DNA from: Chitinophagia bacterium
Lineage (GTDB): Bacteria; Bacteroidota; Bacteroidia; Chitinophagales; Chitinophagaceae
DNA length: 22,984 bases
Assembly (NCBI GenBank): GCA_010027295.1
Contig: RGVM01000004.1
Span: 1-22,984 of the forward strand
Direction: 5' to 3'
Made by a program: the position numbers and the translations under genes. Positions 1 to 9,473 of the stretch are shown here, one piece after another (the first letter of the stretch is position 1; the number at the start of each line of letters is the position of its first letter). The notes beneath the pieces were generated by a model. The model saw only the letters and a list, made by a program, of their open reading frames with translations. It was not told the origin of the DNA and did no database searches.

Positions 1-1126
1 ACCCCCGCCTGTTCAAGGAGACTGAGCTCGCGCTCCGGAACGGCTTCGACGTCACGGTCATCCTCTTCTCGCTCGGCAACTGGGGCGATGTCAATGACAG
101 GGCACTTGAAGAACGGATACCTGGTGCAAGACTCATCCGCATCAGCGCCCTCAGGAGTCCCTTCCTCCCCTGGCTGGCCTCCAGCCTCCTGCATAGCTGC
201 GCGCTGGCCCTCTCTCGGTTCCTCGACACACCGACCATCAATGCCGCAGCCACTGGCAAGCGGTATGTGCTGCTCCGCAGGGCGGTACGCAGGCTAGCGG
301 GGCGGTACAAGTGGGTGGTAGGCCACAATCCCGCAGCGCTTCATGCCGCCGTGGTAGCGGCGCGTAAATTCCGTTCCAGGCTGGGTCTCGACATCGAAGA
401 CTATCATCCCTTCGAGACCTCTGATCCCCTCCTCAGTGAGACAACACGGAGGATGATGCGGGATTGTCTCAAGCAGTCCGATTATGCCTCGTATGCGTCT
501 CCGCTGATCCGTGAGCATTGCGACAGGTATGCCGCTCGACCCCGTGGGAATGGGATCGAGGGATGGAGTTGTACTGTTTAAAAAATTGCGTCATGTCCAC
601 GATCAAGTCGCGAATCACCGGCAGGCCAGGCAGGGGTTTGGACCTCGTGCTTCCCGGCCTCTCCGCACATCCGGCGGACGTCGAGCTTCACTTATACGGC
701 CAGCCTGACGAAGCCTATGTCCGTCATCTGTCGGAAGGGCGCACTAATGTCCGGGTTCACGGTCCCCGCAGCCAGGCCGAGCTGCATCGCTCGCTGGGGC
801 GCTACGACGTGGGACTGGCCGTGGATATCCTAAGCGATAGAAACAGGGATATCGCCGTTACCAACAAGATTCTGACCTTCCTGCAATCAGGGCTCTTCCT
901 GGCGGTGACCGAGACCAGCGCCCAGCGTCGGCTGCTCGGCAGCTTCGAAGGCCATGGCCTCCTATTCCCACCGGATGCGGAGGCGTTCACACGGACCTTG
1001 GAAATACTGATCGAACGGAAGGGTCAGATCCGGTCTGGACGGGCCGGCCGTCATCTGGCCATGTCAGGGCATCATTGGGAGGCCGAGTCCGCAAAGCTGC
1101 TGACCGAGTGGCGGAGGTCCCTGTAA
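1..1126 (+). pseudogene. Glycosyltransferase (GT4-like), 5'-truncated by the window and frameshifted
   Basis: The reading frame starting at position 3 is open from the window edge and encodes an N-terminal glycosyltransferase half (LFKETELALRNGFDVTVI, later VVGHNPAALHAA and LDIEDYHPFE). It runs into a stop at 579-581. The C-terminal half, including GRGLDLVLPGLS, VELHLYGQPDEAYVRHL and a TNKILTFLQSGLFLAVTET sugar-nucleotide-binding-like segment, continues in another frame and stops at 1126. The crossover lies roughly between 530 and 640, where no frame looks like the family for long, so more than one indel or a small deletion is likely. The product would be a cytoplasmic GT-B transferase acting on a lipid-linked glycan. 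It is either a decayed gene or the result of sequence error. The next gene begins 32 bases later. Confidence 0.7.
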
Positions 1127-1158
1127 GGCATGCCAGTGCGCGGAGACAAGACATTGGA

Positions 1159-2454
1159 ATGAGGAAGCTGCTCATCATATACCCACATTATCCGCCTTCG
1201 AACCTGGTCGGCGTCCATCGCGTTCGGCTGTTCGCGTTACACCTTCCCGCTTTCGGATGGGAGCCCCATGTCCTGACTGTGCACGAACGCCATTATGAGG
1301 AGAAGCCGGACATGGACATGCTCAGGCTGCTGCCGGAAGGCCAGAAGATTTTCAAGTCGGGAGCGCTTCCCCTGACCCGTCCGAGGGTTATCGGCGACAT
1401 AGGTCTTCGGGCATTCTTTTCGCTGTATGCCAAGGCGGTCGACATCATCCGCAGGGAACGCATCGACATGGTCTGCTACAGTATTCCCTCCTACTATGTG
1501 GCCCTGCTGGGCCCGATCCTGAAGGCACGTACCGGCGTACCCTACGGGGTGGATTACCAGGATCCGTGGGTGCACCAGTTTCCGGGGTCGGAGAGACGAT
1601 TCTCCCGGCATTGGTGGAGCATGAGGCTGGCAGGTCTGCTGGAGCCCATCGCTGTAAAGGGAGCATCCTGGATCACAGGTGTGGCGGAGTCATACTATGC
1701 AGGCGTAAGGGAGAGGAATCCCCGATTGTCCTCTACCTGCCTGTTCGATGCCATGCCAATGGGCGGAGAGGCTTCCGATCATGCCGCAATGGCGAGTTCA
1801 GGTCGGGATCCGTATGTGTTCCGAGGAAGCCGGGCTTTCCGACTCGTCTATGCCGGAGCGCTCCTTCCCAAGGCCTACCCCATCTTGGAGGCCGTCTTTG
1901 GCGCCATTGCCTCCTCTCGAGCCGACTTCGAGGGTGTCGAGTTCCATTTCATAGGTTCCGGCAGATCGAATGCCGACCCGGAGGGATTCAATGTTCGTCC
2001 ATATGCGGAGCGCCATGGTCTGTGGGGCAAGGTTGTCTTCGAGCACCCGCACCGCATACCATACCTCGACGTGCTCGCGCATCTGGACGCTGCGGATGCG
2101 GTTTTCATCCTTGGCAGCACCGAATCCCACTATACCCCTTCGAAGACCTATCAGGGCGTGCTGAGTGGAAAGCCCATCATCGCCGTGTTGCACAAGGACA
2201 GTACCGCCATCGATGTGCTTCGCGAGACGGGAGCTGGCATAGTCCTGGCCTTCGCTGGGGAGGAGGATGTCGCCCGGGTCGGCGAAAGCTTCGCGGAGGT
2301 CTTCCGTACTTTCCGGAACTTTGCAGCGTCTTTCGACCGTCACAAGGTGAATCCCGCCGCGCTGGAGGCTTATTCCGCAAAGACCGTCACGGGGCGGCTG
2401 GCAGGATTGCTGGACCGGGCTTTGGAACGGAATGCAAGGACACACCCGGAATGA
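1159..2454 (+). CDS. Glycosyltransferase, GT4-like, 431 aa
   Basis: This is a predicted cytoplasmic GT-B glycosyltransferase of the exopolysaccharide locus; donor and acceptor sugars cannot be told. I chose ATG 1159 because the protein then begins MRKLLIIYPHYPPSNLVG, a typical first beta strand and glycine loop of the GT4-like N-terminal domain. An upstream in-frame start at 1075 would overlap the preceding gene and add an unstructured arginine-rich stretch. The middle carries VDYQDPWVHQFPGS, seen in many Bacteroidota transferases of this type. The C-terminal Rossmann domain has FRLVYAGALLPKAYPIL, a LDAADAVFILGS segment and TPSKTYQGVLSGKPIIAVL, which corresponds to the nucleotide-sugar-binding region. 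No classical E-x7-E pair is evident there, so it belongs to a divergent subgroup. The next gene follows after 67 bases. Confidence 0.82.
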   Translation: MRKLLIIYPHYPPSNLVGVHRVRLFALHLPAFGWEPHVLTVHERHYEEKPDMDMLRLLPEGQKIFKSGALPLTRPRVIGDIGLRAFFSLYAKAVDIIRRERIDMVCYSIPSYYVALLGPILKARTGVPYGVDYQDPWVHQFPGSERRFSRHWWSMRLAGLLEPIAVKGASWITGVAESYYAGVRERNPRLSSTCLFDAMPMGGEASDHAAMASSGRDPYVFRGSRAFRLVYAGALLPKAYPILEAVFGAIASSRADFEGVEFHFIGSGRSNADPEGFNVRPYAERHGLWGKVVFEHPHRIPYLDVLAHLDAADAVFILGSTESHYTPSKTYQGVLSGKPIIAVLHKDSTAIDVLRETGAGIVLAFAGEEDVARVGESFAEVFRTFRNFAASFDRHKVNPAALEAYSAKTVTGRLAGLLDRALERNARTHPE

Positions 2455-2521
2455 TCCGCAGGCGCGGTAGCGAAGACCGGCGCCATCACAGAGGCGAACC
2501 CCATACCCATAGGACGCAGAG

Positions 2522-3715
2522 ATGCCGAGGCTTGCCATAGTCACGACCCATCCCATCCAGTACAACGCGCCGTTGTTCATGCGGCTGAACGGCTTGGACG
2601 GCATCGAGTTGAAGGTCTTCTATACTTGGTCCCAGACGGAGTCGGGTGGGCAGTACGACCCGGATTTCGGCCGGGATGTCCGCTGGGACGTACCCCTTTT
2701 GGAAGGCTATCCGTATGTCTTCGTACCCAACACAGCGCGAAGGCCAGGGGCCGGCCGCTTCATGGGTATCGTGAACCCGGGGATCATCTCCATGATTGAG
2801 GCCTGGGGGCCCGACGCCATCCTGGTCTATTCCTGGCCCTATCACAGTCATCTGAGGGTCCTTCGCCATTTCTCGGGAAAAGTTCCGATTCTATTTCGGG
2901 GCGACTCGACCCTGCTGAACGAGCACCCAGGCTTACGCAAGATTGCGAGGCGGATCTTTCTGACATGGATATACAGGCATGTCGACATGGGATTGTATGT
3001 GGGCACCTACAACCGTGATTACTATCTGGCGCACGGGATGGATGACCGGAGACTTTGCCATGCCCCCCATGCAGTCGACAATGAAAGGTTCGAGGGGGCA
3101 GGCATGGAGTATGAGGCCGAGGCGACCGCAAGAAGGAGGGCCCTTGGCATCGAGGATGACGAACTCGTCGTACTTTACGTTGGAAAGATAGAGGACGTGA
3201 AGGACCCCTTCTGTATTGTCAGGATCTCTGCTCAAGTGCGTTCGCCAAGGGTCAGGTTCCTCTTCGCAGGGAACGGGCACCTTGAGCCCGACCTTAAGCG
3301 GACGGTGGCAGGTGACGGCAGGTTCGGATTCCTCGGCTTTCAGAACCAGCGTTCCATGCCTGTGGTGTACAGGATGGGGGATGTCGTGATCCTTCCATCC
3401 CGGAGCGAGACATGGGGTATGGCCGTCAACGAGGCAATGGCCTGCGGAAGGCCGGTCATCGTTTCTGACAGAGTTGGATGCGCCCCCGACCTGGTGGAAG
3501 ACGGCCGTACGGGGTGGGTCTTCCGTCAAGGTGCAGAAGGCGAGCGCCGTGTGGCGGAGGTCCTAGAAAAGCTGAACCGTAACGGCGACATGCTCGGGAA
3601 GATGCGGGAGGCCTGCCTGCGACGGGTCGGAACCCATTCCCTCGAGGCGGCCGCAAAAGGGGTCTCAAAGGCACTCTGCGACTTGCTGAAGACGGTAAAA
3701 AAGACTGACAGATGA
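2522..3715 (+). CDS. Glycosyltransferase family 4, 397 aa
   Basis: A retaining GT-B glycosyltransferase that would add one sugar to the undecaprenyl-linked repeat unit at the cytoplasmic face of the membrane. The N-terminus MPRLAIVTTHPIQYNAPLF is characteristic of a GT4 subgroup common in polysaccharide clusters. The C-terminal domain starts near residue 215 (VVLYVGKIEDVKDP), continues with FLFAGNGHLEPDLK and carries the E-x7-E motif (Glu296 and Glu304) in SETWGMAVNEAMACGRPVI, followed by the usual GCAPDLVEDGRTGWVF. The length is normal for the family. Its stop codon overlaps the start of the polymerase-like gene by 4 bases (ATGA at 3712), which indicates translational coupling. Sugar specificity cannot be read from the sequence. 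Confidence 0.9.
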   Translation: MPRLAIVTTHPIQYNAPLFMRLNGLDGIELKVFYTWSQTESGGQYDPDFGRDVRWDVPLLEGYPYVFVPNTARRPGAGRFMGIVNPGIISMIEAWGPDAILVYSWPYHSHLRVLRHFSGKVPILFRGDSTLLNEHPGLRKIARRIFLTWIYRHVDMGLYVGTYNRDYYLAHGMDDRRLCHAPHAVDNERFEGAGMEYEAEATARRRALGIEDDELVVLYVGKIEDVKDPFCIVRISAQVRSPRVRFLFAGNGHLEPDLKRTVAGDGRFGFLGFQNQRSMPVVYRMGDVVILPSRSETWGMAVNEAMACGRPVIVSDRVGCAPDLVEDGRTGWVFRQGAEGERRVAEVLEKLNRNGDMLGKMREACLRRVGTHSLEAAAKGVSKALCDLLKTVKKTDR

Positions 3716-5124
3716 CACGTGTGCTACCCTCCATAGTGTATCTATCGAGCCTCATGCTGTCGCTCATGACCGACGGGCTACATCGGGTACTTGTGCTACT
3801 GATGTTCTTTACGACGCTTGTAAGTCTTCTGAACAGGATAGGAAACGGCATCGCGCTTCGCGAATCGATTGCCCTGATGTACATCATCACCTGTCTGTTG
3901 ATGCCTATCTTCGGTTACGACTTCTACAATGTGGAATTCTATCCGGCAAGGGTCATAGACTTTGTGATGCAGGTTCCCGAACAGGAGTACTACTCATACG
4001 TGCTGCCCGCCGTGTCGGCCTTTTGCTTCGCACTCACTTTCCCACTACCGACAGACAGGGCCATTGACGAGCTGCCCGGGATGGAGGTGCTCATGCAGCG
4101 CTGCCAATACATTCTCGAGAAGGACAACATCGGGGTGTTCATGATCTTTGCGGGAGTCATCTCCTTTTTACTTACCTCCGTGCTACCCGCCGCCTTTCAC
4201 TATGTCGGTGTGATCTTGTTCTTCAGCAGCTTCACAGGGCTGTTGTACATCTTTTACACACCGAACCGCGAGAACAAGAGGCCGCTGATGATCTCCTTCG
4301 CCATTTTCCTGATAGTGCATTCCATCTTCATCGCGATGTTCACGATCATCATCTACATGGGGATCACGATTGCTTCCTTCTTCCTGCTGCGCACGCGTAT
4401 CGCCTTCTTTAAGAAGCTGGGCATACTTACCTGCGTGGTGTTCCTGGTGATCGTGCTTCAGTTCACCAAAGGGATGTATCGGAAGATCGTCTATGAATCC
4501 GACCCTGCCAATAAAGTTGAACTGTTCACTACCCTCTATGTCCAGAACCTGCAGGCCGGTACCGACCTGTTCCGTCCGGAGGCCTTCTGGAGCGTGTATA
4601 TGCGAGTGAACCAGGGACTCATCATCTCTAACGTGATGGAGCGCTTCCCAAAGATCAAGCCATTTGACAACGGCGAGATACTGCTGACTTCCATCTTTGC
4701 GAGTTTCATCCCACGATTCATATGGGAGGACAAGTCCACTGCCGACGGACGTTTCAATATGACCTACTTCGCAGGCAGGACCCTCAACAAGAATACGTCC
4801 ATGAACGTAGGCCCCATCGGTGAGGCGTATGGGAGTTTCGGTCCGACGGGAGGCATAGCGTTCATGTTCCTGATCGGCATGTTCGTGAGGCTCCTCTACG
4901 GATGGGTATTGCAGATTGCTCTACGTATCCCGCTGGTGATCATGTGGCTGCCTGTCCTTTTCTTCAACATCACCTTTTCTGCCGAGACTGATACCATGCA
5001 GATCCTGAACTCCTCGATCAAGGTCTCCTTCCTGATGTGGGTCATTTACATGGCCTATCCGCGCTGGTTCGGTGTTAGGAGACAGACCTTGCATGAAAGG
5101 CGCGTCGAGTTGAGCAGACTATGA
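3712..5124 (+). CDS. Polytopic membrane protein, probable Wzy-type polysaccharide polymerase, 470 aa
   Basis: About eleven hydrophobic segments are visible across the 470 residues, including ALMYIITCLLMPIFG, IGVFMIFAGVISFLLT, SFAIFLIVHSIFIAMFTI and, near the C-terminus, GIAFMFLIGMFVRLLYG. Between roughly residues 250 and 380 lies a long hydrophilic loop, the place where Wzy and O-antigen ligase proteins carry their large periplasmic loop. Wzy proteins share little sequence, so the call rests on topology, length and position between glycosyltransferases. The role would be joining repeat units on the periplasmic side after flipping. It overlaps both the upstream and the downstream gene by 4 bases (ATGA). 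By eye it is poorer in GC than its neighbours, as is usual for polymerase genes. A WaaL-type ligase cannot be excluded. Confidence 0.65.
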   Translation: MTRVLPSIVYLSSLMLSLMTDGLHRVLVLLMFFTTLVSLLNRIGNGIALRESIALMYIITCLLMPIFGYDFYNVEFYPARVIDFVMQVPEQEYYSYVLPAVSAFCFALTFPLPTDRAIDELPGMEVLMQRCQYILEKDNIGVFMIFAGVISFLLTSVLPAAFHYVGVILFFSSFTGLLYIFYTPNRENKRPLMISFAIFLIVHSIFIAMFTIIIYMGITIASFFLLRTRIAFFKKLGILTCVVFLVIVLQFTKGMYRKIVYESDPANKVELFTTLYVQNLQAGTDLFRPEAFWSVYMRVNQGLIISNVMERFPKIKPFDNGEILLTSIFASFIPRFIWEDKSTADGRFNMTYFAGRTLNKNTSMNVGPIGEAYGSFGPTGGIAFMFLIGMFVRLLYGWVLQIALRIPLVIMWLPVLFFNITFSAETDTMQILNSSIKVSFLMWVIYMAYPRWFGVRRQTLHERRVELSRL

Positions 5125-6119
5125 GGGTAATTCATGTAGTCAGGAGGCGCGATCCCCGCTTTTTCAGTATAGAATCCGTGTTTGAGATCGTGCGTGGTGC
5201 TTGGAAGAGCGGTGTCCGCCCGGAGGTCTGGATGCTGCCTCGATCGGGCGTCTCGCCCTGGAATCTTCTGTATCTCTTCCGGAAGGCATTGTCCGCCCCA
5301 CGGGATACGGTCTTCCATGTTACGGGGGATGCACTCTACGCGGTGTTCGCACTCCCAAGGGGAAGGACAACGCTGACGGTGCATGATTGTGTGTTCCTGC
5401 ATCGCAGAAAGGGAATCAAGCGTTGGCTGCTGCTCAAGCTCACGCTCGACTGGCCGCTCCGCTGGTGCCTACTGTCCACGGTAATATCGGAGCAGACCCG
5501 GTCCGAGGTCGTAAAATTCACCGGATTTGACGCGGAGAGGCTCGTAGTCATTCCGAATCCAGTATCCCCACTAATCAAGCATGTTTCAAAGCCCTTCCCT
5601 GTTGCCATGCCTCGGCTGCTGTTCTTTGGCATCACACCCAACAAAAATCTCTTGTGTACGATTAAGGCGCTCGAAGGGTTGGATGTGCACCTCTCCATCG
5701 TTGGCAGGCCGGGACCTGAAATCCTTGCTCAGCTACAGGCCTCTGGCTTGAGCCATGACCTATCCCATGGTCTAACGGACGAAGAGGTGGCATTGAAGTA
5801 CACGGAGTCGGACATCGTGCTCTTCCCTTCCCTGTATGAGGGATTCGGGCTCCCCATCATAGAAGGGTTCGGGTCTGGAAGGCCCGTCATTACCAGCGAC
5901 AGGCTCCCCATGAGCGATGTGGCAGGTGATGCCGCCTGCCTGGTGGACCCGGAGGACTTACGCAGCATTCGGCAGGGCGTGGTCCGACTATGTACCGACT
6001 CAGACTACCGCGAAGGACTTGTCCAGAAAGGCCTGGAGCGGGTTAACATGTACCAGCCCGAGCGGATAGCGTCTGAATATGCGAGCGTCTATGGCCGTCT
6101 GATGAAGTCCAAAACCTGA
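5121..6119 (+). CDS. Glycosyltransferase family 4, 332 aa
   Basis: A short GT4 transferase of the polysaccharide locus. The N-terminal domain has FHVTGDALYAVFALP and TLTVHDCVFLHRRKG, typical of the mannosyltransferase-like GT4 group. Then comes a linker with LLSTVISEQTRSEV and VVIPNPVSP, and a C-terminal domain starting near residue 165 (RLLFFGITPNKNL). The E-x7-E motif (Glu240 and Glu248) sits in SLYEGFGLPIIEGFGSGRPV, followed by SDRLPMSDVAGDAACLVDPED, the standard nucleotide-sugar-binding end of these enzymes. The start overlaps the stop of the polymerase-like gene by 4 bases, so the two are almost certainly co-translated. A 107-base gap follows before the AsnB-family gene. The sugar transferred is unknown. 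Confidence 0.9.
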   Translation: MRVIHVVRRRDPRFFSIESVFEIVRGAWKSGVRPEVWMLPRSGVSPWNLLYLFRKALSAPRDTVFHVTGDALYAVFALPRGRTTLTVHDCVFLHRRKGIKRWLLLKLTLDWPLRWCLLSTVISEQTRSEVVKFTGFDAERLVVIPNPVSPLIKHVSKPFPVAMPRLLFFGITPNKNLLCTIKALEGLDVHLSIVGRPGPEILAQLQASGLSHDLSHGLTDEEVALKYTESDIVLFPSLYEGFGLPIIEGFGSGRPVITSDRLPMSDVAGDAACLVDPEDLRSIRQGVVRLCTDSDYREGLVQKGLERVNMYQPERIASEYASVYGRLMKSKT

Positions 6120-6226
6120 GACTGCCCAGCCCCCGTTGGCTACCCAGGATACGCTGCCGTAGGCCGGTCATTGGCAGTCTTTGGGGAGTTTGCCCTTCCT
6201 GGAAGTGAATCCACAACCAACGAGCC

Positions 6227-8083
6227 ATGTGCGGGATTTGCGGCATCATCGATTTCAATGCCAAGGCTGGGGTCCATGCCGACCGTATCCGCGCCATGGC
6301 AACCACTATGAGCCATAGGGGGCCCGACGCCGGAGGCATCCATGAACTCGGGCCAGCCTACCTCGGCCACCGGAGACTGTCGATCATCGACCTTACTTCA
6401 GCCGCGGATCAGCCGATGACCGACGTGGATGGCCGGTTCACACTGGTCTTCAACGGAGAGATCTACAATCACCTCGAGCTAAGGACGCTCCTGCCGGAAT
6501 ATCCCTTCCGGACACAGAGCGACACCGAGGTCATCCTGGCGGCGTTCCTTCGCTGGGGCCCATCCTGCGTGCATCGTTTCAAAGGCATGTTTGCATATGC
6601 CGTATGGGACGCAGTGGAGCGCAAGCTCTGTCTTTGCCGCGACAGGATGGGCGTCAAGCCACTATATGTGAGCGTTCAGGACGGGCGCATATTGTTCGCC
6701 TCGGAGCTCCGTTCCATCCTTTCTTCGGGGCTGGTGAAACCGGAGTTGGACCTGAGGGCACTGTACGACTACCTCTCCTTCCAATCCTTCGGCTATCCGC
6801 TCAGTCCCATCCGTGGAGTGCAACAAGTCGAATCCGGCTCTTACATCGAGTTCACGGAGCATGCCTCCGCCAAGACGGTCTATTGGAGGCCCGGGGCGGC
6901 GAAGCCCGATGTGGACTATAGCGACCGGAAGGCGCTTCCCCGCCGCGTGAGGGATCTGCTTATCACCTCTATCCGTCGTCGATTGGTCAGCGATGTGCCA
7001 TTGGGGGCCTTCCTATCCGGGGGCATTGATTCGTCCGCCGTTGTTGCACTGATGGCAGAGTTGACTGCCTCTCCTGTCAATACCTTCAATGTTTCTTTTT
7101 CGGAGGAGGCCTTCGACGAGTCGAGGTATGCGCAAGTCGTGGCAGGCAGGTTCGCTACGCGGCATGAAACCATACGCATGTCTCCTGCCCGATTCCTCTC
7201 TGAATTGGAGCATGCGATGGAGGCGATGGACACGCCCAGCGGGGACGGTCCCAACACCTACGTCGTCTCGAAGGCGGTCAGGCAGGCTGGGCTGAAAGTA
7301 GCGCTCTCGGGCATCGGGGGTGACGAGCTTTTCGCCGGATACCCATTCTTCCCGACCTGGTCTCGACTGAACCGTTGGAGGAATCTCTTCGATGCCACTT
7401 CGCATCTCAGAATACCGGTGGCCCGTTTGTTGCGAAACTCCGGCGGCAACCGCATCCATCGGATGGCAGACATGTTGGAGCTCGATCATATGGATGTGAA
7501 GGGTTTCTACGCTGGATTCAGGAGGGTGATGTCCTCTCCCCTTATCCAAGACCTCACGCGCATCCAGGCGGTCGAGTCGGGTTGCTATGCGGAGAGGATG
7601 GATGGGCTGTCAACAGGACTCCCACCACTTGGGCAGCTGTCCGTGGCAGAGTATGCCGGGTACACCCAGCAGACGCTTCTGAAGGATACCGACCAGATGA
7701 GCATGGCCGTGTCGTTGGAGATCCGGGAACCCTTCTTTGACCATGAACTTGTAGATTTCGTGTTGCATGTCCCCGACCACATGAAGATAGGTCGTCAACC
7801 CAAGCCGTTGCTGGTAGAGGCGATGGGCGAACTGTTGCCCCGGGAAGTCGTCCATCGGCGAAAGCAGGGATTCCTATTTCCGTGGCGCATTTGGATGAGG
7901 GGCGAACTCAGGGGGATGTGCGAGCGGCACGTTGGCCGGCTTGCAGAAAGGCCGTTCATGCGGGGCGATGCCCTGCTGGGCCGGTGGAGGCGTTTCCTGT
8001 CCGGTGACGAATCGGTACATTGGCAGGAGATGTGGCAATTCGTCGTACTGGAGCACTGGATGGAGCGGAACCATGTGCAATGA
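6227..8083 (+). CDS. asnB: Asparagine synthase (glutamine-hydrolysing) family amidotransferase, 618 aa
   Basis: The protein begins MCGICGIIDF, with Cys2 as the glutamine amidotransferase class II nucleophile. It continues with SHRGPDAGG, LGHRRLSIIDL and FNGEIYNH, the glutaminase pocket (about residues 1-210). The synthase domain has the ATP pyrophosphatase loop SGGIDSS at residues 264-270, a second GIGGDELFAGYP segment, and KDTDQMSMAVSLEIREPFFD in the C-terminal third. Length and motifs are complete, so it should be active. The family uses ATP and glutamine to amidate a carboxylate. In polysaccharide loci such homologues are often thought to amidate uronic acids rather than make asparagine. 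I infer that here from the position between glycosyltransferases, but free asparagine synthesis remains possible. The start is fixed by the obligatory Met-Cys. Confidence 0.92.
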   Translation: MCGICGIIDFNAKAGVHADRIRAMATTMSHRGPDAGGIHELGPAYLGHRRLSIIDLTSAADQPMTDVDGRFTLVFNGEIYNHLELRTLLPEYPFRTQSDTEVILAAFLRWGPSCVHRFKGMFAYAVWDAVERKLCLCRDRMGVKPLYVSVQDGRILFASELRSILSSGLVKPELDLRALYDYLSFQSFGYPLSPIRGVQQVESGSYIEFTEHASAKTVYWRPGAAKPDVDYSDRKALPRRVRDLLITSIRRRLVSDVPLGAFLSGGIDSSAVVALMAELTASPVNTFNVSFSEEAFDESRYAQVVAGRFATRHETIRMSPARFLSELEHAMEAMDTPSGDGPNTYVVSKAVRQAGLKVALSGIGGDELFAGYPFFPTWSRLNRWRNLFDATSHLRIPVARLLRNSGGNRIHRMADMLELDHMDVKGFYAGFRRVMSSPLIQDLTRIQAVESGCYAERMDGLSTGLPPLGQLSVAEYAGYTQQTLLKDTDQMSMAVSLEIREPFFDHELVDFVLHVPDHMKIGRQPKPLLVEAMGELLPREVVHRRKQGFLFPWRIWMRGELRGMCERHVGRLAERPFMRGDALLGRWRRFLSGDESVHWQEMWQFVVLEHWMERNHVQ

Positions 8084-8137
8084 CGGAAGAGTTGTGAATA
8101 CATTCCTTCTTTCGACTGAGAAGTCAAGGCAGAAGAC

Positions 8138-9319
8138 ATGAACGATCATAAGACACCCCATCTGGGGCATCCTGGCAGGCGGCCCCGAGTATTGGTGCTG
8201 GCTGACTGGTTCGAGCCGGGCTTCAGGGCCGGTGGGCCGATACAATCCACCGTGAACTTCGCAGACCACATGGAGGGGCTGCTGGACATCTATATTCTGA
8301 CGACCGACAGGGATCTGGGTACGGACGTCCCTTACGAGGGAGTGGAGCCCGACAGATGGGTGCAGCGAGGCGCCCACCGGGTTTTTTATGCAAGCCCTTC
8401 CTGGCTTTCCTGGCGGAGCATTCTCGCCTTGATACGGTCAGTACAGCCCGACCATATCTACCTCAACAGTATGTTTTCCCGTTATATGACGGTATATCCC
8501 CTGCTGATGCAGCGCATGGGGCTCATTCGTGTGGGCATCCTGCTGGCGCCTCGCGGGATGCTGATGGATTCGGCCCTGGCCGTCAAGACGATACGGAAGA
8601 TGGTGTTCCTGGCCACGTTGCGCGCAATGCGGATCCAAAAGTTCATTCGATTCCAAGTGACCAATCCCGGCGAGACGCATTGTGTCACCCGGCATTTAGG
8701 GCAGGATGCACAGGTTGTAATGATCAGCGATTTCACGGCGAGACAGCGGCCACTCTCAGAGCCGCCCGACAAACAACCGGGCATGATGCGGCTCGTGTTC
8801 GTGGGCCGGAGTCATCCAATCAAGAATCTGGATCTGCTCTTAGAGGCGCTGCAGTCTGTCGAAGCCAGTGTCGAACTCATCGTGGTCATCACGGGTGAGA
8901 ATCCCTCCTATCTGGAAAGATGTCGGACATTGGCGGATGCCCTTCCCGGGAATATCACGGTCCGCTTCGAAATCGACGTCGTCCACGCCCGTGTGCAGGA
9001 ATTCCTTATCACAAGCCATGCCTTTGTGCTGCCCACGCGGGGTGAGAACTTCGGCCATTCGATCTTCGAGGCCTTGCTGGCAGGACGTCCGGTGCTGATC
9101 AGCGACCAGACACCCTGGAGGGGGCTTGAAGCCCTGAAGGCGGGCTGGGACGTACCGATCGATACGCAGGAACCCTTGCAGAAGTGCTTGGTCAGGATTG
9201 CAGATATGGATCGAGAATCCCTCAGGGAATGGTGCCAGGGGGCCTGGCAGCTCGCCCGGAACCACCAGGATGAAATAGCCATGCATCAGAACTTTATCGA
9301 TGTATTTGGCAAAAGCTAG
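8138..9319 (+). CDS. Glycosyltransferase family 4, 393 aa
   Basis: A GT-B transferase with the N-terminal signature RVLVLADWFEPGFRAGGPIQ, where the glycine-rich AGGPI loop is shared by many GT4 enzymes of Bacteroidota polysaccharide loci. The following APRGMLMDSAL is a usual part of the same subgroup. The C-terminal domain starts near residue 217 (MRLVFVGRSHPIKNLDLLL) and carries the E-x7-E pair Glu303 and Glu311 in RGENFGHSIFEALLAGRPVL, then LISDQTPWRGLE. The length is normal. It lies 54 bases downstream of the AsnB-family gene on the same strand and is followed by a 298-base non-coding interval. It is therefore probably the last gene of the first transcription unit. Substrates are unknown. 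Confidence 0.9.
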   Translation: MNDHKTPHLGHPGRRPRVLVLADWFEPGFRAGGPIQSTVNFADHMEGLLDIYILTTDRDLGTDVPYEGVEPDRWVQRGAHRVFYASPSWLSWRSILALIRSVQPDHIYLNSMFSRYMTVYPLLMQRMGLIRVGILLAPRGMLMDSALAVKTIRKMVFLATLRAMRIQKFIRFQVTNPGETHCVTRHLGQDAQVVMISDFTARQRPLSEPPDKQPGMMRLVFVGRSHPIKNLDLLLEALQSVEASVELIVVITGENPSYLERCRTLADALPGNITVRFEIDVVHARVQEFLITSHAFVLPTRGENFGHSIFEALLAGRPVLISDQTPWRGLEALKAGWDVPIDTQEPLQKCLVRIADMDRESLREWCQGAWQLARNHQDEIAMHQNFIDVFGKS

Positions 9320-9463
9320 CGCATCCTGAACCATGTTGAGGGTATCACGCCCCCGGACCTGCTATTTCGAGTCACCTTTTCTAATCAATCCGACTCTGAA
9401 AAGCGTCCATGCGTATTGTTAAGGGATTCCTTCGGCCGGATGGCAAGGATGGAATGCATGCCA

Positions 9464-9471
9464 TATTTTTG
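9464..9471 (+). promoter_or_regulatory. Possible -7 box (TATTTTTG) ahead of the carbamoyltransferase gene
   Basis: In the 298-base gap 9320-9617 the sequence TATTTTTG matches the Bacteroidota -7 consensus TAnnTTTG. No TTTG is found at the expected distance upstream, so the -33 element is missing or degenerate. If used, transcription would start about five bases downstream, at the foot of the stem-loop at 9474-9503. The rest of the gap holds no convincing ORF. Confidence 0.4.
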
Positions 9472-9473
9472 CG

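Noticed and set aside
1566..2604. Overlapping frames of about 270-324 codons on both strands inside the glycosyltransferase at 1159-2454
   Set aside because: Arginine- and glycine-rich translations without motifs; only the 1159 frame gives a coherent glycosyltransferase.
6120..6179. GACTGCC ... GGCAGTC inverted repeat followed by TTT before the AsnB-family gene, as a terminator
   Set aside because: The arms are only 7 bp and are separated by 46 bases with no stable nested helix that I could find; too weak to call.
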